Shown piece after piece: positions 42,169-51,210 of a stretch of DNA of 64,000 nucleotides (its first letter is position 1; each line of letters starts with the position of its first letter). Source of the stretch: Viridibacterium sp035456105. GTDB taxonomy: Bacteria; Pseudomonadota; Gammaproteobacteria; Burkholderiales; Rhodocyclaceae. The notes beneath the pieces are model-generated. The model was not told where the DNA came from. It worked only from the letters and a program-made list of their open reading frames with translations, and ran no database searches. The stretch lies in NCBI GenBank assembly GCA_035456105.1, contig DATIDV010000022.1, positions 244,303 to 308,302 on the forward strand. Direction: 5' to 3'. The translations under genes and the position numbers were made by a program.

Positions 42169-42354
42169 TCAGATTTCCATCATCTCGAAATCCTCTTTGC
42201 GCGCACCACATTCAGGGCAGGTCCAGTTCGGAGGAACGGCCTCCCAGCGCGTGCCGGGGGCAATGCCTTCTTCCGGGCTGCCTGCTTCTTCATCGTAAAT
42301 CCAGCCGCAAATCAGACACATCCACGTCTTGAAAGGGAGATCGCTATCAGCCAT
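42169..42354 (-). CDS. rubA: Rubredoxin
   Basis: 61-residue electron carrier with one iron held by four cysteines in the motifs CLICGW and CPECGA. Spacing CxxC-N29-CxxC is standard. It could feed electrons to an oxygenase or a peroxide reductase; the partner is not in the window. Its start faces thiD across 163 bases. This rubredoxin-thiD pairing is common in betaproteobacteria. Confidence 0.96.
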   Translation of the reverse strand: MADSDLPFKTWMCLICGWIYDEEAGSPEEGIAPGTRWEAVPPNWTCPECGARKEDFEMMEI

Positions 42355-42517
42355 GACTACTGTATTCAGTTAAAATCCCAGCGATGTTAGCTCATTTTCC
42401 GAAATGTGCTCTGTCAGCAAAGCATCGGCATTCGCCCGCTTTTCTTGAGTAAATTTTTGATCGAATTTGTGGTCGTCGTTCCGGCCACCCACTGATCTTC
42501 TTCCGCGGTAGCCTGCC

Positions 42518-43345
42518 ATGACTCTCGGCGAACGCCCTGTCACTCCCCCCATCGTCCTGACTTTCGCTGCCTCCGACCCGACCGGTGGCGCGGGCGTGCA
42601 GGCAGATATATTGACGATTGCCGCGCTTGGCGCCCACCCCTTGTCGGTCTTGACCGGTGTGACCGTGCAGGACACGCGCGGCATTGAAGGTACGCAGGCG
42701 GTCGATGATGACTGGCTTGTTGATCAGGCGCGCGTGCTGCTCGAAGACATTACGGTGCAGGCTTTCAAGATCGGCGTGCTGTGCAGCGTCGAGAACGTTG
42801 CCGCCGTTGCCGAGGTGCTTGCGGATTATCCGGACATTCCCGTCGTCTTTGACCCGGTCATTGCATCCGGGCGCGGCGATCCGCTGGCTGATGAAGAAAT
42901 GCTCATCGCCATGAGCGAGCTGCTGTTGCCGCTGACTACGGTACTGACGCCCAATAGTATTGAGGCCCGTCGCCTGACGCAGGAAGAGGACGACAGCGAA
43001 GATGTCGAGGACATTGCCCTCGCAGATTGCGCCAACTTTCTCATCGAGCTTGGCGCCAAGCACGTCCTCGTGACGGGCACGCACGAGCAGGCGCCGCAGG
43101 TGGTGAATACGCTCTACGGCAAAAGCGGCATGCTGCGCACCGATGCGTGGGAGCGTCTGCCGGGAAGTTTTCACGGTTCCGGTTGCACGCTGGCTTCTGC
43201 GATTGCCGTGATGCTGGCGCGCGGGATGGATGTACGTGAGGCGGTGCAGGCCGCTCAGCGCTATACGTGGAATACGCTGGCACATGCCATCAATCCTGGC
43301 ATGGGGCAGGCCATTCCCAATCGTTTTTTTGCGCACAAGTTTTGA
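42518..43345 (+). CDS. thiD: Hydroxymethylpyrimidine/phosphomethylpyrimidine kinase
   Basis: Thiamine synthesis kinase phosphorylating HMP then HMP-P, 275 residues, ribokinase-like fold. Landmarks: TFAASDPTGGAGVQADI, the long loop VTVQDTRGI, FKIGVLCS, VVFDPVIASGRGD, TPNSIEA and the anion-hole motif GSFHGSGCTLASAIA. ATG at 42518 is the first start before the fold; the ribosome-binding site is weak. Ten bases after its stop thiE starts, so the two form a unit. No TPP riboswitch was recognised upstream. Confidence 0.95.
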   Translation: MTLGERPVTPPIVLTFAASDPTGGAGVQADILTIAALGAHPLSVLTGVTVQDTRGIEGTQAVDDDWLVDQARVLLEDITVQAFKIGVLCSVENVAAVAEVLADYPDIPVVFDPVIASGRGDPLADEEMLIAMSELLLPLTTVLTPNSIEARRLTQEEDDSEDVEDIALADCANFLIELGAKHVLVTGTHEQAPQVVNTLYGKSGMLRTDAWERLPGSFHGSGCTLASAIAVMLARGMDVREAVQAAQRYTWNTLAHAINPGMGQAIPNRFFAHKF

Positions 43346-43355
43346 TCTGCATCAC

Positions 43356-43979
43356 ATGAGCGCACTCATCAAACGCGGGCTTTATCTGGTTACGCCGGAC
43401 TGGGACGATACGCCGCGGCTGATTGCCGCGACGCGAGCGGCGGTGAAGGCGGGCGCAGTCTGTGTGCAGTACCGGCACAAGGGCGGCACCACGTCGCAGC
43501 GTATGGAGCAGGCGCTGTCGCTGTCGGTATTGCTCAAGCAATTGGGCGTGACCTTCGTCGTCAATGACGATGCCGCTTTGGCTGCAGCCGTGGCGGCAGA
43601 TGGCGTACACATCGGCCGTGAGGATGGTGACGTGGCGGGTGTGCGCAGGAAGTATGGTGACAAGCTGATCGTCGGCGTGTCCTGTTACAACGACTTCGCG
43701 CTTGCTCAGAAGGCTGCGGCCGAAGGTGCCAGCTATGTTGCATTCGGCGCTATGTTCGCCTCGCCAACCAAGCCACAGGCTGTTGCCGCACCCCTGAGCC
43801 TGGTGTCGCGCGCTAAGGCCGAGCTGGATGTGCCCGTTGCCTGTATCGGCGGCATTACGGCCGATAACGCGTTGCCGCTTGTAGAGGCGGGCGCTGATTG
43901 GCTGGCCGTGATTACCGATGTATATGCGGCGGAAGATCCGGGCGCCCGGGCTGCGCGGTTTGCGGCGCTGTATACATAG
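43356..43979 (+). CDS. thiE: Thiamine-phosphate synthase
   Basis: Couples HMP-PP to the thiazole phosphate to form thiamine phosphate. The 207-residue TIM-barrel has YLVTPDW at the first strand, QYRHKGG, FVVNDDAALAAAVAADGVHIGRED, YVAFGAMFASPTKP and CIGGITADNA. ATG at 43356 was chosen since MSALIKRGLYLVTPD matches family N-termini; the open frame extends upstream over thiD without meaning. It is 10 bases downstream of thiD and 87 bases before hemL. Confidence 0.94.
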   Translation: MSALIKRGLYLVTPDWDDTPRLIAATRAAVKAGAVCVQYRHKGGTTSQRMEQALSLSVLLKQLGVTFVVNDDAALAAAVAADGVHIGREDGDVAGVRRKYGDKLIVGVSCYNDFALAQKAAAEGASYVAFGAMFASPTKPQAVAAPLSLVSRAKAELDVPVACIGGITADNALPLVEAGADWLAVITDVYAAEDPGARAARFAALYT

Positions 43980-43981
43980 TC

Positions 43982-44032
43982 GGGCAGTCCGGTCGGCTGC
44001 TGCCCTTTCCCGACCCTGACGGGTCAGATTTT
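43982..44032 (+). terminator. Weak candidate terminator or hairpin pair after thiE
   Basis: GGGCAG/CTGCCC (43982-44005, 12-base loop) is followed by GACCC-TGAC-GGGTC (44012-44025) and then AGATTTT. Stems are short, so termination would be partial. Confidence 0.35.
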
Positions 44033-44066
44033 CCCGCTTGCGGGATGCTCACGATTGATTCAGGCC

Positions 44067-45347
44067 ATGTCTCGTAACGAAGAACTCTTTGCCCGCGCAC
44101 AGCGCAGCATTCCCGGTGGCGTTAATTCGCCCGTGCGTGCTTTCCGTTCCGTCGGTGGTACGCCGCGTTTCCTGTCGCGTGCGCAGGGCGCCTATGTGTG
44201 GGATGCAGATGGCACGCGCTATACGGATTACGTCGGCTCATGGGGGCCGGCGATTCTTGGCCACACGCATCCGTCCGTGATCGAAGCCGTGCAGCGTGCG
44301 GCGGTCGATGGGCTGTCTTTCGGCGCGCCGACCGAGCGCGAAATCGAGATGGCCGAGCTGCTTATCGAGCTTCTACCGAGCATGGAGATGGTGCGCCTCG
44401 TCTCTTCGGGGACCGAAGCGACGATGAGCGCGATCCGTCTGGCGCGTGGCTTTACCGGCCGTGATGCCATCGTCAAGTTCGAAGGCTGCTATCACGGCCA
44501 TGCCGACAGCTTGCTGGTGAAGGCGGGGTCGGGGCTGCTGACTTTCGGCAATCCGTCCTCGGGTGGTGTGCCTGCCGACTTTGCCAAGCACACCATCGTG
44601 CTCGACTACAACAACCTGACTCAGCTCGAAGAAGTTTTCGCCGCACGCGGCAGCGAGATTGCAGCAGTCATAATCGAGCCGGTCGCGGGCAACATGAATC
44701 TCGTGCGACCATCGCAAGCCTATATGGATGGCCTGCGCGCGCTATGCACGAAGCATGGCGCAGTGCTGATATTCGACGAGGTGATGACGGGCTTCCGCGT
44801 TGGCCTTAGGGGCGTACAGGGGCTCTACAACATCACACCGGACCTGACGACGCTGGGCAAGATCATCGGTGGTGGCATGCCGGTCGGTGCCTTTGGTGGT
44901 CGTCGCGACATCATGCAGTGCATCGCGCCGCTGGGTTCGGTGTATCAGGCGGGTACGCTGTCGGGCAGTCCGGTGGCGGTGGCAGCAGGGCTGGAAACCT
45001 TGCGCCTGATCCGGCACGAAGGTTTCTACGAAACGCTGTCGGCGCGCACGAAGAGCTTTGCAGATGGCGTTGCCGCAGCGGCGAGAAAACACGGCATTGC
45101 CTTCAGCGCACAAGCCGTCGGCGCGATGTTCGGTCTCTATTTCAGCGCCAAGCCACCGACGAGTTTTGCGGAGGTCATGAGTAGCGATCGTGAGCGCTTC
45201 AACCGCTTCTTCCATTTGATGCTGGATGCGGGCCACTTCCTCGCGCCTTCCGCCTTCGAAGCCGGTTTCGTGTCGGCCGCGCACACGCCCGACGATATCG
45301 TGGCCTCGATTGCCGCGGCGGATGCGGCATTCGCGCAACTGACCTGA
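44067..45347 (+). CDS. hemL: Glutamate-1-semialdehyde 2,1-aminomutase
   Basis: PLP enzyme that makes 5-aminolevulinate from glutamate semialdehyde, entry to the C5 heme route; cytoplasmic dimer of 426 residues. Motifs: RSIPGGVNSPVRAF, DYVGSWGPAILGH, SSGTEATMSAIRLAR, KFEGCYHGHAD, IFDEVMTGFRVG and the PLP lysine in TTLGKIIGGGMPVGAFGG. ATG at 44067 is used rather than an upstream TTG at 44055. With hemC, hemD and hemF this window carries much of the tetrapyrrole pathway. A strong terminator follows. Confidence 0.97.
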   Translation: MSRNEELFARAQRSIPGGVNSPVRAFRSVGGTPRFLSRAQGAYVWDADGTRYTDYVGSWGPAILGHTHPSVIEAVQRAAVDGLSFGAPTEREIEMAELLIELLPSMEMVRLVSSGTEATMSAIRLARGFTGRDAIVKFEGCYHGHADSLLVKAGSGLLTFGNPSSGGVPADFAKHTIVLDYNNLTQLEEVFAARGSEIAAVIIEPVAGNMNLVRPSQAYMDGLRALCTKHGAVLIFDEVMTGFRVGLRGVQGLYNITPDLTTLGKIIGGGMPVGAFGGRRDIMQCIAPLGSVYQAGTLSGSPVAVAAGLETLRLIRHEGFYETLSARTKSFADGVAAAARKHGIAFSAQAVGAMFGLYFSAKPPTSFAEVMSSDRERFNRFFHLMLDAGHFLAPSAFEAGFVSAAHTPDDIVASIAAADAAFAQLT

Positions 45348-45370
45348 TGCATTGTTAGTGCGCACAAATG

Positions 45371-45408
45371 AAAAGGCCACACCGGAAAACCGGTGTGGCC
45401 TTTTTTTT
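45371..45408. terminator. Bidirectional rho-independent terminator
   Basis: 15-bp stem (AAAAGGCCACACCGG and its complement, 45371-45385 with 45390-45404), AAAA loop, eight T residues on the plus strand and TTTTC on the minus. It serves hemL and the convergent polyserine protein gene. Confidence 0.94.
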
Positions 45409-45421
45409 CATGCGGGTGTGT

Positions 45422-46588
45422 TTACTTGAGCGTCAGTACGTACAGCTTCGGTGTCTGTGCGATCAGGTAGATGACGCCGTTCTTGTCGATCGTGATGCCT
45501 TCGATATCCGTGCTGATCGACTTGAGGTCGAACTTGCTGAGGATCGTGCCGGTGCGCGTGACTTCGAGCAGCATCGACGATTCCTGGCTGACGATCAGCA
45601 GATTGCTCTTGGCTGCGGTGCTCAGCGAACTCACGCTCGACAGCACCTGTACGTCGGAGATGTCATTGGTCTTCAGGAGAGCAGGGTCGAACAGGCTTGA
45701 GACGCTGATGGTCTTCAGCGTCCAGTCGATCTTCAGGCCATAGACCGCTTCGTCATCCTTCTCTTTCACGGCGACGTAGTTCTCCGTGAGGCGGTCGTAC
45801 GAGATGCCTTCGATACCGATATTGCCGACGGTCGAGCCGATCGAGACCGATGGCAGGCTGCTGCGCGTTGCGGTGCCACCTGCCGTGTAGGTCAGCAGGT
45901 AAGCGTCCTGCAGGCGCTCTTCGGTGACGACGAACTTGCCGTTGCCGATGTAGGCGATACCTTCCGTGTCCTCGAAGCCAGACAGCGTCATGGTGTCGAT
46001 CTGCGCGCCGGTCTTGCTGACCTGCACGATGGCCTTGCCTTCATCACCAATCACGAACAGCGTGTCGGTATCCCAGTTCCAGCTTGCGCCCGAGGCCTCT
46101 GCGGCCTTGCTCGGCAGGCTGTAGGTGTTGGACAGTTTGTATTTCGTCAGATCGAGGCTGGCGCCGGCGGTGCTCGAAGTGGAGCTGGCGCTTGATGAAA
46201 CGCTGGACGAAGCCTGCGACGACGAAGCCGCACTGCTCTTGCTCGAAGAGCTTGACGAAGCGGTCGATGACGCAGACGAAGATGCTACGGAAGAAGCGCT
46301 GCTGGAACTGCCGGTTGCCGTCGAGCATTCATTGACGCCGCCGGCGATCTTGCCGCCAAAGGTTGCTTCATTGCAGACGAAGCTGCCGCTGAGTACCTTG
46401 TACAAGAACTGGTCGGCGCGGCCGAAAGCGACATTGGTATTGGTGGCGACCGAGCAGCTGACGCCCTCCTTGCAGATGGTGACCCAGCCCTTGGGGCGAT
46501 TGGCGGCGAAGGCGCCACTGGCAAGCGTCAGCGCAACTGCGCCGAGCAGGCTGCGGATGGTGTACGACGTGAAAGATCTGCTGTGCAT
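45422..46588 (-). CDS. Secreted protein with polyserine linker and SdiA-regulated-like domain
   Basis: 388-residue exported protein in three parts. After a signal peptide (cleavage near GAFAA, residue 29) comes a small cysteine-containing module (about 30-90; GWVTICKEGVSCS, FGRADQFLYKVLSGSFVCNEATFG). Then a linker of some 55 residues is almost only Ser/Ala/Thr (about 92-146). The rest (about 147-388) is a beta-propeller-like domain with repeated GFEDTEGIAYIGN, IGIEGISYD and DIEGITIDKNG, as in the SdiA-regulated / esterase-like phytase families. Polyserine linkers are typical of secreted polysaccharide-active proteins. No clear catalytic set was identified; binding or lactonase-like activity are both possible. 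It converges with hemL. Confidence 0.78.
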   Translation of the reverse strand: MHSRSFTSYTIRSLLGAVALTLASGAFAANRPKGWVTICKEGVSCSVATNTNVAFGRADQFLYKVLSGSFVCNEATFGGKIAGGVNECSTATGSSSSASSVASSSASSTASSSSSSKSSAASSSQASSSVSSSASSTSSTAGASLDLTKYKLSNTYSLPSKAAEASGASWNWDTDTLFVIGDEGKAIVQVSKTGAQIDTMTLSGFEDTEGIAYIGNGKFVVTEERLQDAYLLTYTAGGTATRSSLPSVSIGSTVGNIGIEGISYDRLTENYVAVKEKDDEAVYGLKIDWTLKTISVSSLFDPALLKTNDISDVQVLSSVSSLSTAAKSNLLIVSQESSMLLEVTRTGTILSKFDLKSISTDIEGITIDKNGVIYLIAQTPKLYVLTLK

Positions 46589-46764
46589 CGTTTTCTCTAC
46601 CTTTCGTGGTGTGGTTCAAACGCTGCTGCATGCTACGGGCGCTATGTTGCAGGGCCGTAACGTATCCATGACAGGCGCAGCAAGCTTGCGCGGCCTTGTG
46701 TCAGACCGTCGCGGCGTGATGGTGCACGAAAGTGGAAAAGCGGGTGGGTGCGCTGCCGCACGGC

Positions 46765-48219
46765 CTACATCAGCAGGCGCGAGGCGAGGCCGAGGAAGAT
46801 GAAGAAGCCGCCGGAGTCGGTGCAGGCGGTGATCATGACGGAGGAGCCCAGTGCCGGGTCGCGGCCGAGCCGCATCAGGATCATGGGAATGCACACGCCC
46901 ATCAGTGCGGCGAGCAGCAGGTTGAGCGTCATTGCCAATGTCATGACGAGGCCGAGTGACAGGCTGTGATACAGGGCGCCGGAAAGTATGCCAAGCAGGC
47001 CACCCCACACGAGACCATTAAGCAGGGCGACGCTTAATTCCTTGCGCAGCAGGCGCTGGAACATGTCTTCCTGTATCTGACCCATGGCCATGGCGCGCAC
47101 GATCATGGTGATCGTCTGATTGCCTGAATTGCCGCCGATGCCGGCGACGATGGGCATCAGCGCGGCGAGCGCCACGAGTTTTTCGATCGAGCCCTCGAAG
47201 GCGCCGATCACGCGCGAGGCAACGAATGCCGTCACCAGATTCACCGCCAGCCAGGACCAGCGATTCTTCACCGAGTCCCACACGGAAGCGAAGATGTCTT
47301 CCTCTTCCTTCAGACCGGCCTGGCTGAGCAGCTCGCTTTCGGATTGCTCGCGGATGAAGTCCACTACGGTCGCGACGGTCAGTCGGCCGATGAGTCGCCG
47401 GTCGCGATTGGTGACCGGTGCAGAGACGAGGTCGTAACGTTCGAAGGCCTTGGCTGCATCGTCGGCCTTGTCTCCCGGGTGCAGGCACAACATGTCGGTG
47501 AGCATCAGCTCGCCGACGCTGCTCTCCGGGTCGTTGATCAGCATGCGATGCAGGGGGAGTACGCCCAATAGCCGCTCTTCGCGGTCTATGACAAACAACT
47601 GGTCGGTGTGGTCGGGCAGCTCGTCGAAGCGCCGCAGGTAGCGCATGACGACTTCCAGCGATACGTCCTCGCGTACGGACACCATCTCGAAGTCCATCAG
47701 CGCGCCGACGGCATCCTCTTCGTACGACATGGCCGCGCGCAGCTGTTCGCGTTCCTCGGCGTCGAGGCCGAGATAGACATCATCCATGACCTGCTTGGGC
47801 AGGTCGGGCGCAAGGTCGGCGAGTTCGTCGGCGTCGAGCTGCTCGGCGGCGGCGACCAGTTCCTCGGGCTCCATCGAGTCGATGAGCGATTCGCGCACCG
47901 CGTCGGAGACTTCCAGCAGCACCTCACCGTCGTTGATCTGTGAGTCTTCGCCACGGATCAGCTCCCACACGAAGAGGCGATCTTCGAGTGGCAGGGCTTC
48001 GAGGAGGAAGGCGATGTCGGCCGGGTGGAGCCCGGAGAGCTTGCCGGTGAGCCGCGTTACGTTCTGCTTGTGCACGAGGTTCTCGACCAGCTCGTGGTTC
48101 TTCATCTCCTGGCGATGGACGAACTCCTCCTCACGTTTCTGACGGACGAGCAGGGCTTGCACCTCGCGCAGGGTGAGCTGCATGTCATCGTGATGGAGCT
48201 GTTCGGGTGTCGTGGCCAT
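46765..48219 (-). CDS. mgtE: Magnesium transporter MgtE
   Basis: Dimeric Mg2+ channel of 484 residues. An N-terminal superhelical domain (about 40-155; LSGLHPADIAFLLEALP, MEPEELVAAAEQLDADELADLAPDLP), two CBS domains (about 160-285) that sense Mg2+, a plug helix and five C-terminal transmembrane helices make up the standard layout. The pore signature IVAGIGGNSGNQ is present, as are the pore-lining acidic residues near ACTDSGGF. ATG at 48219. No Mg2+ riboswitch was recognised upstream. Confidence 0.95.
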   Translation of the reverse strand: MATTPEQLHHDDMQLTLREVQALLVRQKREEEFVHRQEMKNHELVENLVHKQNVTRLTGKLSGLHPADIAFLLEALPLEDRLFVWELIRGEDSQINDGEVLLEVSDAVRESLIDSMEPEELVAAAEQLDADELADLAPDLPKQVMDDVYLGLDAEEREQLRAAMSYEEDAVGALMDFEMVSVREDVSLEVVMRYLRRFDELPDHTDQLFVIDREERLLGVLPLHRMLINDPESSVGELMLTDMLCLHPGDKADDAAKAFERYDLVSAPVTNRDRRLIGRLTVATVVDFIREQSESELLSQAGLKEEEDIFASVWDSVKNRWSWLAVNLVTAFVASRVIGAFEGSIEKLVALAALMPIVAGIGGNSGNQTITMIVRAMAMGQIQEDMFQRLLRKELSVALLNGLVWGGLLGILSGALYHSLSLGLVMTLAMTLNLLLAALMGVCIPMILMRLGRDPALGSSVMITACTDSGGFFIFLGLASRLLM

Positions 48220-48396
48220 GGCAGGGTTGCTCTGAAAAATGCCGATGGAGAGGAGCGGGCGAGTGTAACCCAGTCAGGTCTTGCAGGACGTGCGGAAATG
48301 CCCCGCTCATGCGCTCCAGACGCTGAGAGAACAGCTTGCCGGTGAAGTTCCGGTTGCGTCGAAGCGTGGCGGGTGCCGCCGCGCCCGACTGGTCTG

Positions 48397-48831
48397 TCAG
48401 TTGAGTGGCTTGGCTTTGATCTTGTAGCCGGCGAGGGTGTTGGTGTTGTCCTTCATGCGCACCAGAAACTCCTCTTCGGCTTCGCCTGCCGCGTAGCGCG
48501 TCTTGTAGGTCAGCGTGACCAGCACGCTGCCACTGTTCTCGACTGCTTTCCAGCCCTGACGCTCAGTGCCTTGCACGGGCCCCATCTTGCTGCGCACTTT
48601 TTCGAGGCGGGCGACAAAGTCCTGTTGCGATTCTTGCTGCTTCAGCTCGGCAGCGGCCGTGTCGTAAATCTCTGCCACGTTGCCACCATTGAGCGCCATG
48701 TGAAACAGCGGCACGGGCTGCTCGGCGACATCCGGGTCGACTTCCACCGGCTTGGCGCAGGCCAGCAGCGTGGCCGCGGTCAGGCACATCAGGATGAAGG
48801 CGTGAATCGAGGAGCGCAGGCTTGTTCTCAT
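48397..48831 (-). CDS. Putative lipoprotein, DUF4019/DUF3887-like
   Basis: 144-residue predicted lipoprotein with a signal peptide ending in ATLLAC, lipidated at Cys25. The mature part (NGGNVAEIYDTAAAELKQQESQQDFVARLEKVRSKMGPVQ followed by beta strands such as VLVTLTYKTRYA) resembles the NTF2-like DUF4019/DUF3887 families, whose function is unknown. It follows mtgA on the same strand with 40 bases between, so it may be co-transcribed with that peptidoglycan enzyme. Confidence 0.72.
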   Translation of the reverse strand: MRTSLRSSIHAFILMCLTAATLLACAKPVEVDPDVAEQPVPLFHMALNGGNVAEIYDTAAAELKQQESQQDFVARLEKVRSKMGPVQGTERQGWKAVENSGSVLVTLTYKTRYAAGEAEEEFLVRMKDNTNTLAGYKIKAKPLN

Positions 48832-48871
48832 CTTTGTCTCTCGCGGTGTCTGTTTTCTTATGTATTGCTGG

Positions 48872-49564
48872 TCAGGGCACTTCGGCGTAGGCCATGCGCC
48901 CCAGTACGCGCCCCGAGTGCGTTGCCAGCCGTGGTGGATACGTCTTCTCGAACTTGCGCGGGTTGGGCAGCATCACTGCGATGTGCGCGGCCTGGGCTGC
49001 ATTGAGCTGCGCTGCAGAGATATTGTAATAACGCCTTGCAGCCGCCTCGGCGCCGAAGATGCCGTTGCCCCATTCGACTACGTTCAGATACACCTCGAGA
49101 ATGCGGCGCTTGTCCCAGAGCAGCTCGATCATCACCGTGATGATGGCTTCCTGCGCCTTGCGCACATAACTCCTCGATGGAGAGAGGAACAGGTTCTTGG
49201 CCAGTTGCTGGCTGATCGTCGAACCGCCCGCCACCGACTTGCCCTTCTTCTGGTTCTTCTCCAGCGCCTTCTGCATGCCTTCCCAGTCGAAGCCTTCGTG
49301 GTCGACGAACTTGTCGTCTTCCGCTGCGATGACGGCGCGCTTCAGCTGCACCGAGATGCGCTCGTAAGGCACCCAGGTGTGTTGCAGCTTTGCCTGCGGA
49401 TCCTTCTCGCGTAGTTCGTCCAGGCGGATCGACATGAAGCTCGTCGTCGAGGGATTGACCCATTTCCACCACAGCACGTTGCCGAGCAGCCATAGCTGGT
49501 AGGCCAGCACGAGCAGGACTGCGGTGATGAGGGCGTGCTTGAGGATGCGTCCGACAGAATTCAT
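48872..49564 (-). CDS. mtgA: Monofunctional biosynthetic peptidoglycan transglycosylase
   Basis: Inner-membrane glycosyltransferase (GT51) of 230 residues that polymerises lipid II. One transmembrane helix (about 11-31) precedes the catalytic domain with AVIAAEDDKFVDHEGFDW (catalytic Glu), GGSTISQQLAKNLFLSPSRS, RKAQEAIITVMIE and EVYLNVVEWGNGIFGAEAAARRYY. Length matches MtgA. ATG at 49564 (MNSVGRILK) gives the normal N-terminus; the frame runs further upstream without similarity. It is divergent from the accessory cluster that starts at 49811. Confidence 0.93.
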   Translation of the reverse strand: MNSVGRILKHALITAVLLVLAYQLWLLGNVLWWKWVNPSTTSFMSIRLDELREKDPQAKLQHTWVPYERISVQLKRAVIAAEDDKFVDHEGFDWEGMQKALEKNQKKGKSVAGGSTISQQLAKNLFLSPSRSYVRKAQEAIITVMIELLWDKRRILEVYLNVVEWGNGIFGAEAAARRYYNISAAQLNAAQAAHIAVMLPNPRKFEKTYPPRLATHSGRVLGRMAYAEVP

Positions 49565-49810
49565 GGAAGGGCTGTACCTGACCGCTGTTTTTTTGGGGGC
49601 TACTTCAGGCGCGCAGGATTGCAGAGCCGTTGCGTGCTGGCAAGTCCTGATCGGCTCGATGGATGCGGCCACAAATGCGCCGGACAGCATACCCTTCAGG
49701 GCGGCTTTGAAGCAGGCTCCGAGTGCAGTGAGCATGCTTAATTCAACGTGCGGGCGACACCAGCGCCTGCCTGCCGGGTAGTCAATGAAGGCCCTTCAGG
49801 GAGAGGTGGC

Positions 49811-50479
49811 ATGTCCAATATTGCAGGCAAAGCATATGCGATGAACGTGGTCACGCCTGTGCGCTGGTACTCGGCCTGGCTCAACAAGTTGTATTTTTTT
49901 GTGGCTGCCAGGACGCCGAGTACCCTGGCCGGGCTGAAGACCCTGTCGCTCATCCATTACGCGAGATGGGTGATCGTGGGCCGGAACCAGTTTCCGCATC
50001 TTTCGCCGGATCAGCCGAGGGAGAAGCTCAAATATGCCTACATGCTTTTCTTCAGCAACTTCAACGGCAGCTGGGACCAATACGTGGATTCATTCACCTT
50101 CGCAATTCCCGGCGGACTGGATCTGTTCTGGAAAGGGAATGTTCGCTATTCCAAATCCGTTTCGCTGACGCCCTTCCATCGATACATCCAGTACAACCAG
50201 CTTGAGACCATTCACTATTACAACGGCTATCCATTGGCCACGGCCAATGACATCAAGTCAGCGAAGACCGTCAGGGACAGCCTGCTTGAATTCGACAAGA
50301 CCATCGATCAAGGCAGTGATGAAGAGTTTCTGAAACGCTACCACGCACTTCTGCGCGGCCTGCAACATGATCTCGGCGCCATGTATCCGACACCGATTGT
50401 CAGCATGTCGGCGTATCAGGTTGAAAAGCGGGCGCGCTGGCACAGCGCGGAAGCAAACAGGGAGCAAGCAAATGGCTAA
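49811..50479 (+). CDS. Hypothetical protein, paralogue A of the peroxidase/lipase cluster
   Basis: 222-residue soluble protein of unknown function. It begins MSNIAGKAYAMNVVTPVRW, and the middle contains LKYAYMLFFSNFNGSWDQYVDSF followed by GGLDLFWKGN. The same two signatures recur in the next gene, so the pair are diverged paralogues. Aromatic residues (Tyr, Trp, Phe) are unusually frequent. There is no signal peptide. The ATG has GGGAGAGG six to ten bases upstream. Its end overlaps the next gene by eight bases, implying co-translation, and a DyP peroxidase follows. A role with the heme enzymes and lipase of this cluster is inferred from position only. Confidence 0.72.
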   Translation: MSNIAGKAYAMNVVTPVRWYSAWLNKLYFFVAARTPSTLAGLKTLSLIHYARWVIVGRNQFPHLSPDQPREKLKYAYMLFFSNFNGSWDQYVDSFTFAIPGGLDLFWKGNVRYSKSVSLTPFHRYIQYNQLETIHYYNGYPLATANDIKSAKTVRDSLLEFDKTIDQGSDEEFLKRYHALLRGLQHDLGAMYPTPIVSMSAYQVEKRARWHSAEANREQANG

Positions 50480-51173
50480 TGTCTCTGGCAATGCTTATGG
50501 CCTGACGATCCTGTCGCCGATCAGGAATGGTGTCGTGCGCGGAGCGGAGATCTCGCATGCCGACGCCGTACGCGAAAAGCTGCAGGCCTGGAATCACGAA
50601 TTCAACAGCCCGATGGCAAGCGTGCCGCAGACCTACCTTTGCCGCTTTTACGTGCTTGACGACGTGGTCACGCAATCACTACCTGGCGGAAGCGCGCTGG
50701 ATTCGCTGACCGATCTCTCCCCTTACATTCCGGATGCACTTAGGCGCTGGGCATTGCCTGCTGAAGATCATCTGCAATCCGCATATCTGGTGTTCTCCAG
50801 CAATCTGTTCTGCGGCCCGGCGGGGACGCCCGATGCGTATCTGCATGGCATGTGGAATGCCATCGAGGCCCGCGTGCGGGAAATCTGGGGTCATTGCTAC
50901 GGCTTTGATGAAGTCAGGAATGTCGATGACTTTGTCGGGTACATGAAGAAGTGTCAGCTCGAGGCGACCCTGTTCTTTGTCGGATCCAATGACGCGCCGC
51001 TGGAAGAGCAGTTGAAGGCCTTGTACCTGAAGCAGGAGTTCGCGAAATTTGCGATAGACAATCAAGGTCTGCCTGCGGCACAGCTGCGTGCAAATTACGC
51101 CGCCTTCGTCCAGCGCGTCCAGCCGGAGAATGTGCAGGGCCCGGCCTGGCAACCTGGCCAGTATCGGCTCTGA
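50472..51173 (+). CDS. Hypothetical protein, paralogue B of the peroxidase/lipase cluster
   Basis: 233-residue soluble protein, homologous to its upstream neighbour: MANVSGNAYGLTILSPIRN at the start and LQSAYLVFSSNLFCG...DAYLHGMWNAIEARVREIWGHCYGF in the middle. It has a longer central segment than paralogue A and four cysteines. No enzyme signature was recognised. GGGAG lies nearby upstream of the ATG, inside the end of the previous gene. Thirty-seven bases separate it from the DyP peroxidase gene, so the three form one operon. Calling it a substrate-binding or fatty-acyl-handling partner would be guesswork. Confidence 0.74.
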   Translation: MANVSGNAYGLTILSPIRNGVVRGAEISHADAVREKLQAWNHEFNSPMASVPQTYLCRFYVLDDVVTQSLPGGSALDSLTDLSPYIPDALRRWALPAEDHLQSAYLVFSSNLFCGPAGTPDAYLHGMWNAIEARVREIWGHCYGFDEVRNVDDFVGYMKKCQLEATLFFVGSNDAPLEEQLKALYLKQEFAKFAIDNQGLPAAQLRANYAAFVQRVQPENVQGPAWQPGQYRL

Positions 51174-51210
51174 ACGCTACGACGCCGCATAACCTCACAG
51201 GGACCGGACA

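Noticed and set aside
42361..42517. Possible TPP riboswitch upstream of thiD
   Set aside because: No CTGAGA-type core or the paired helices could be found in this short spacer.
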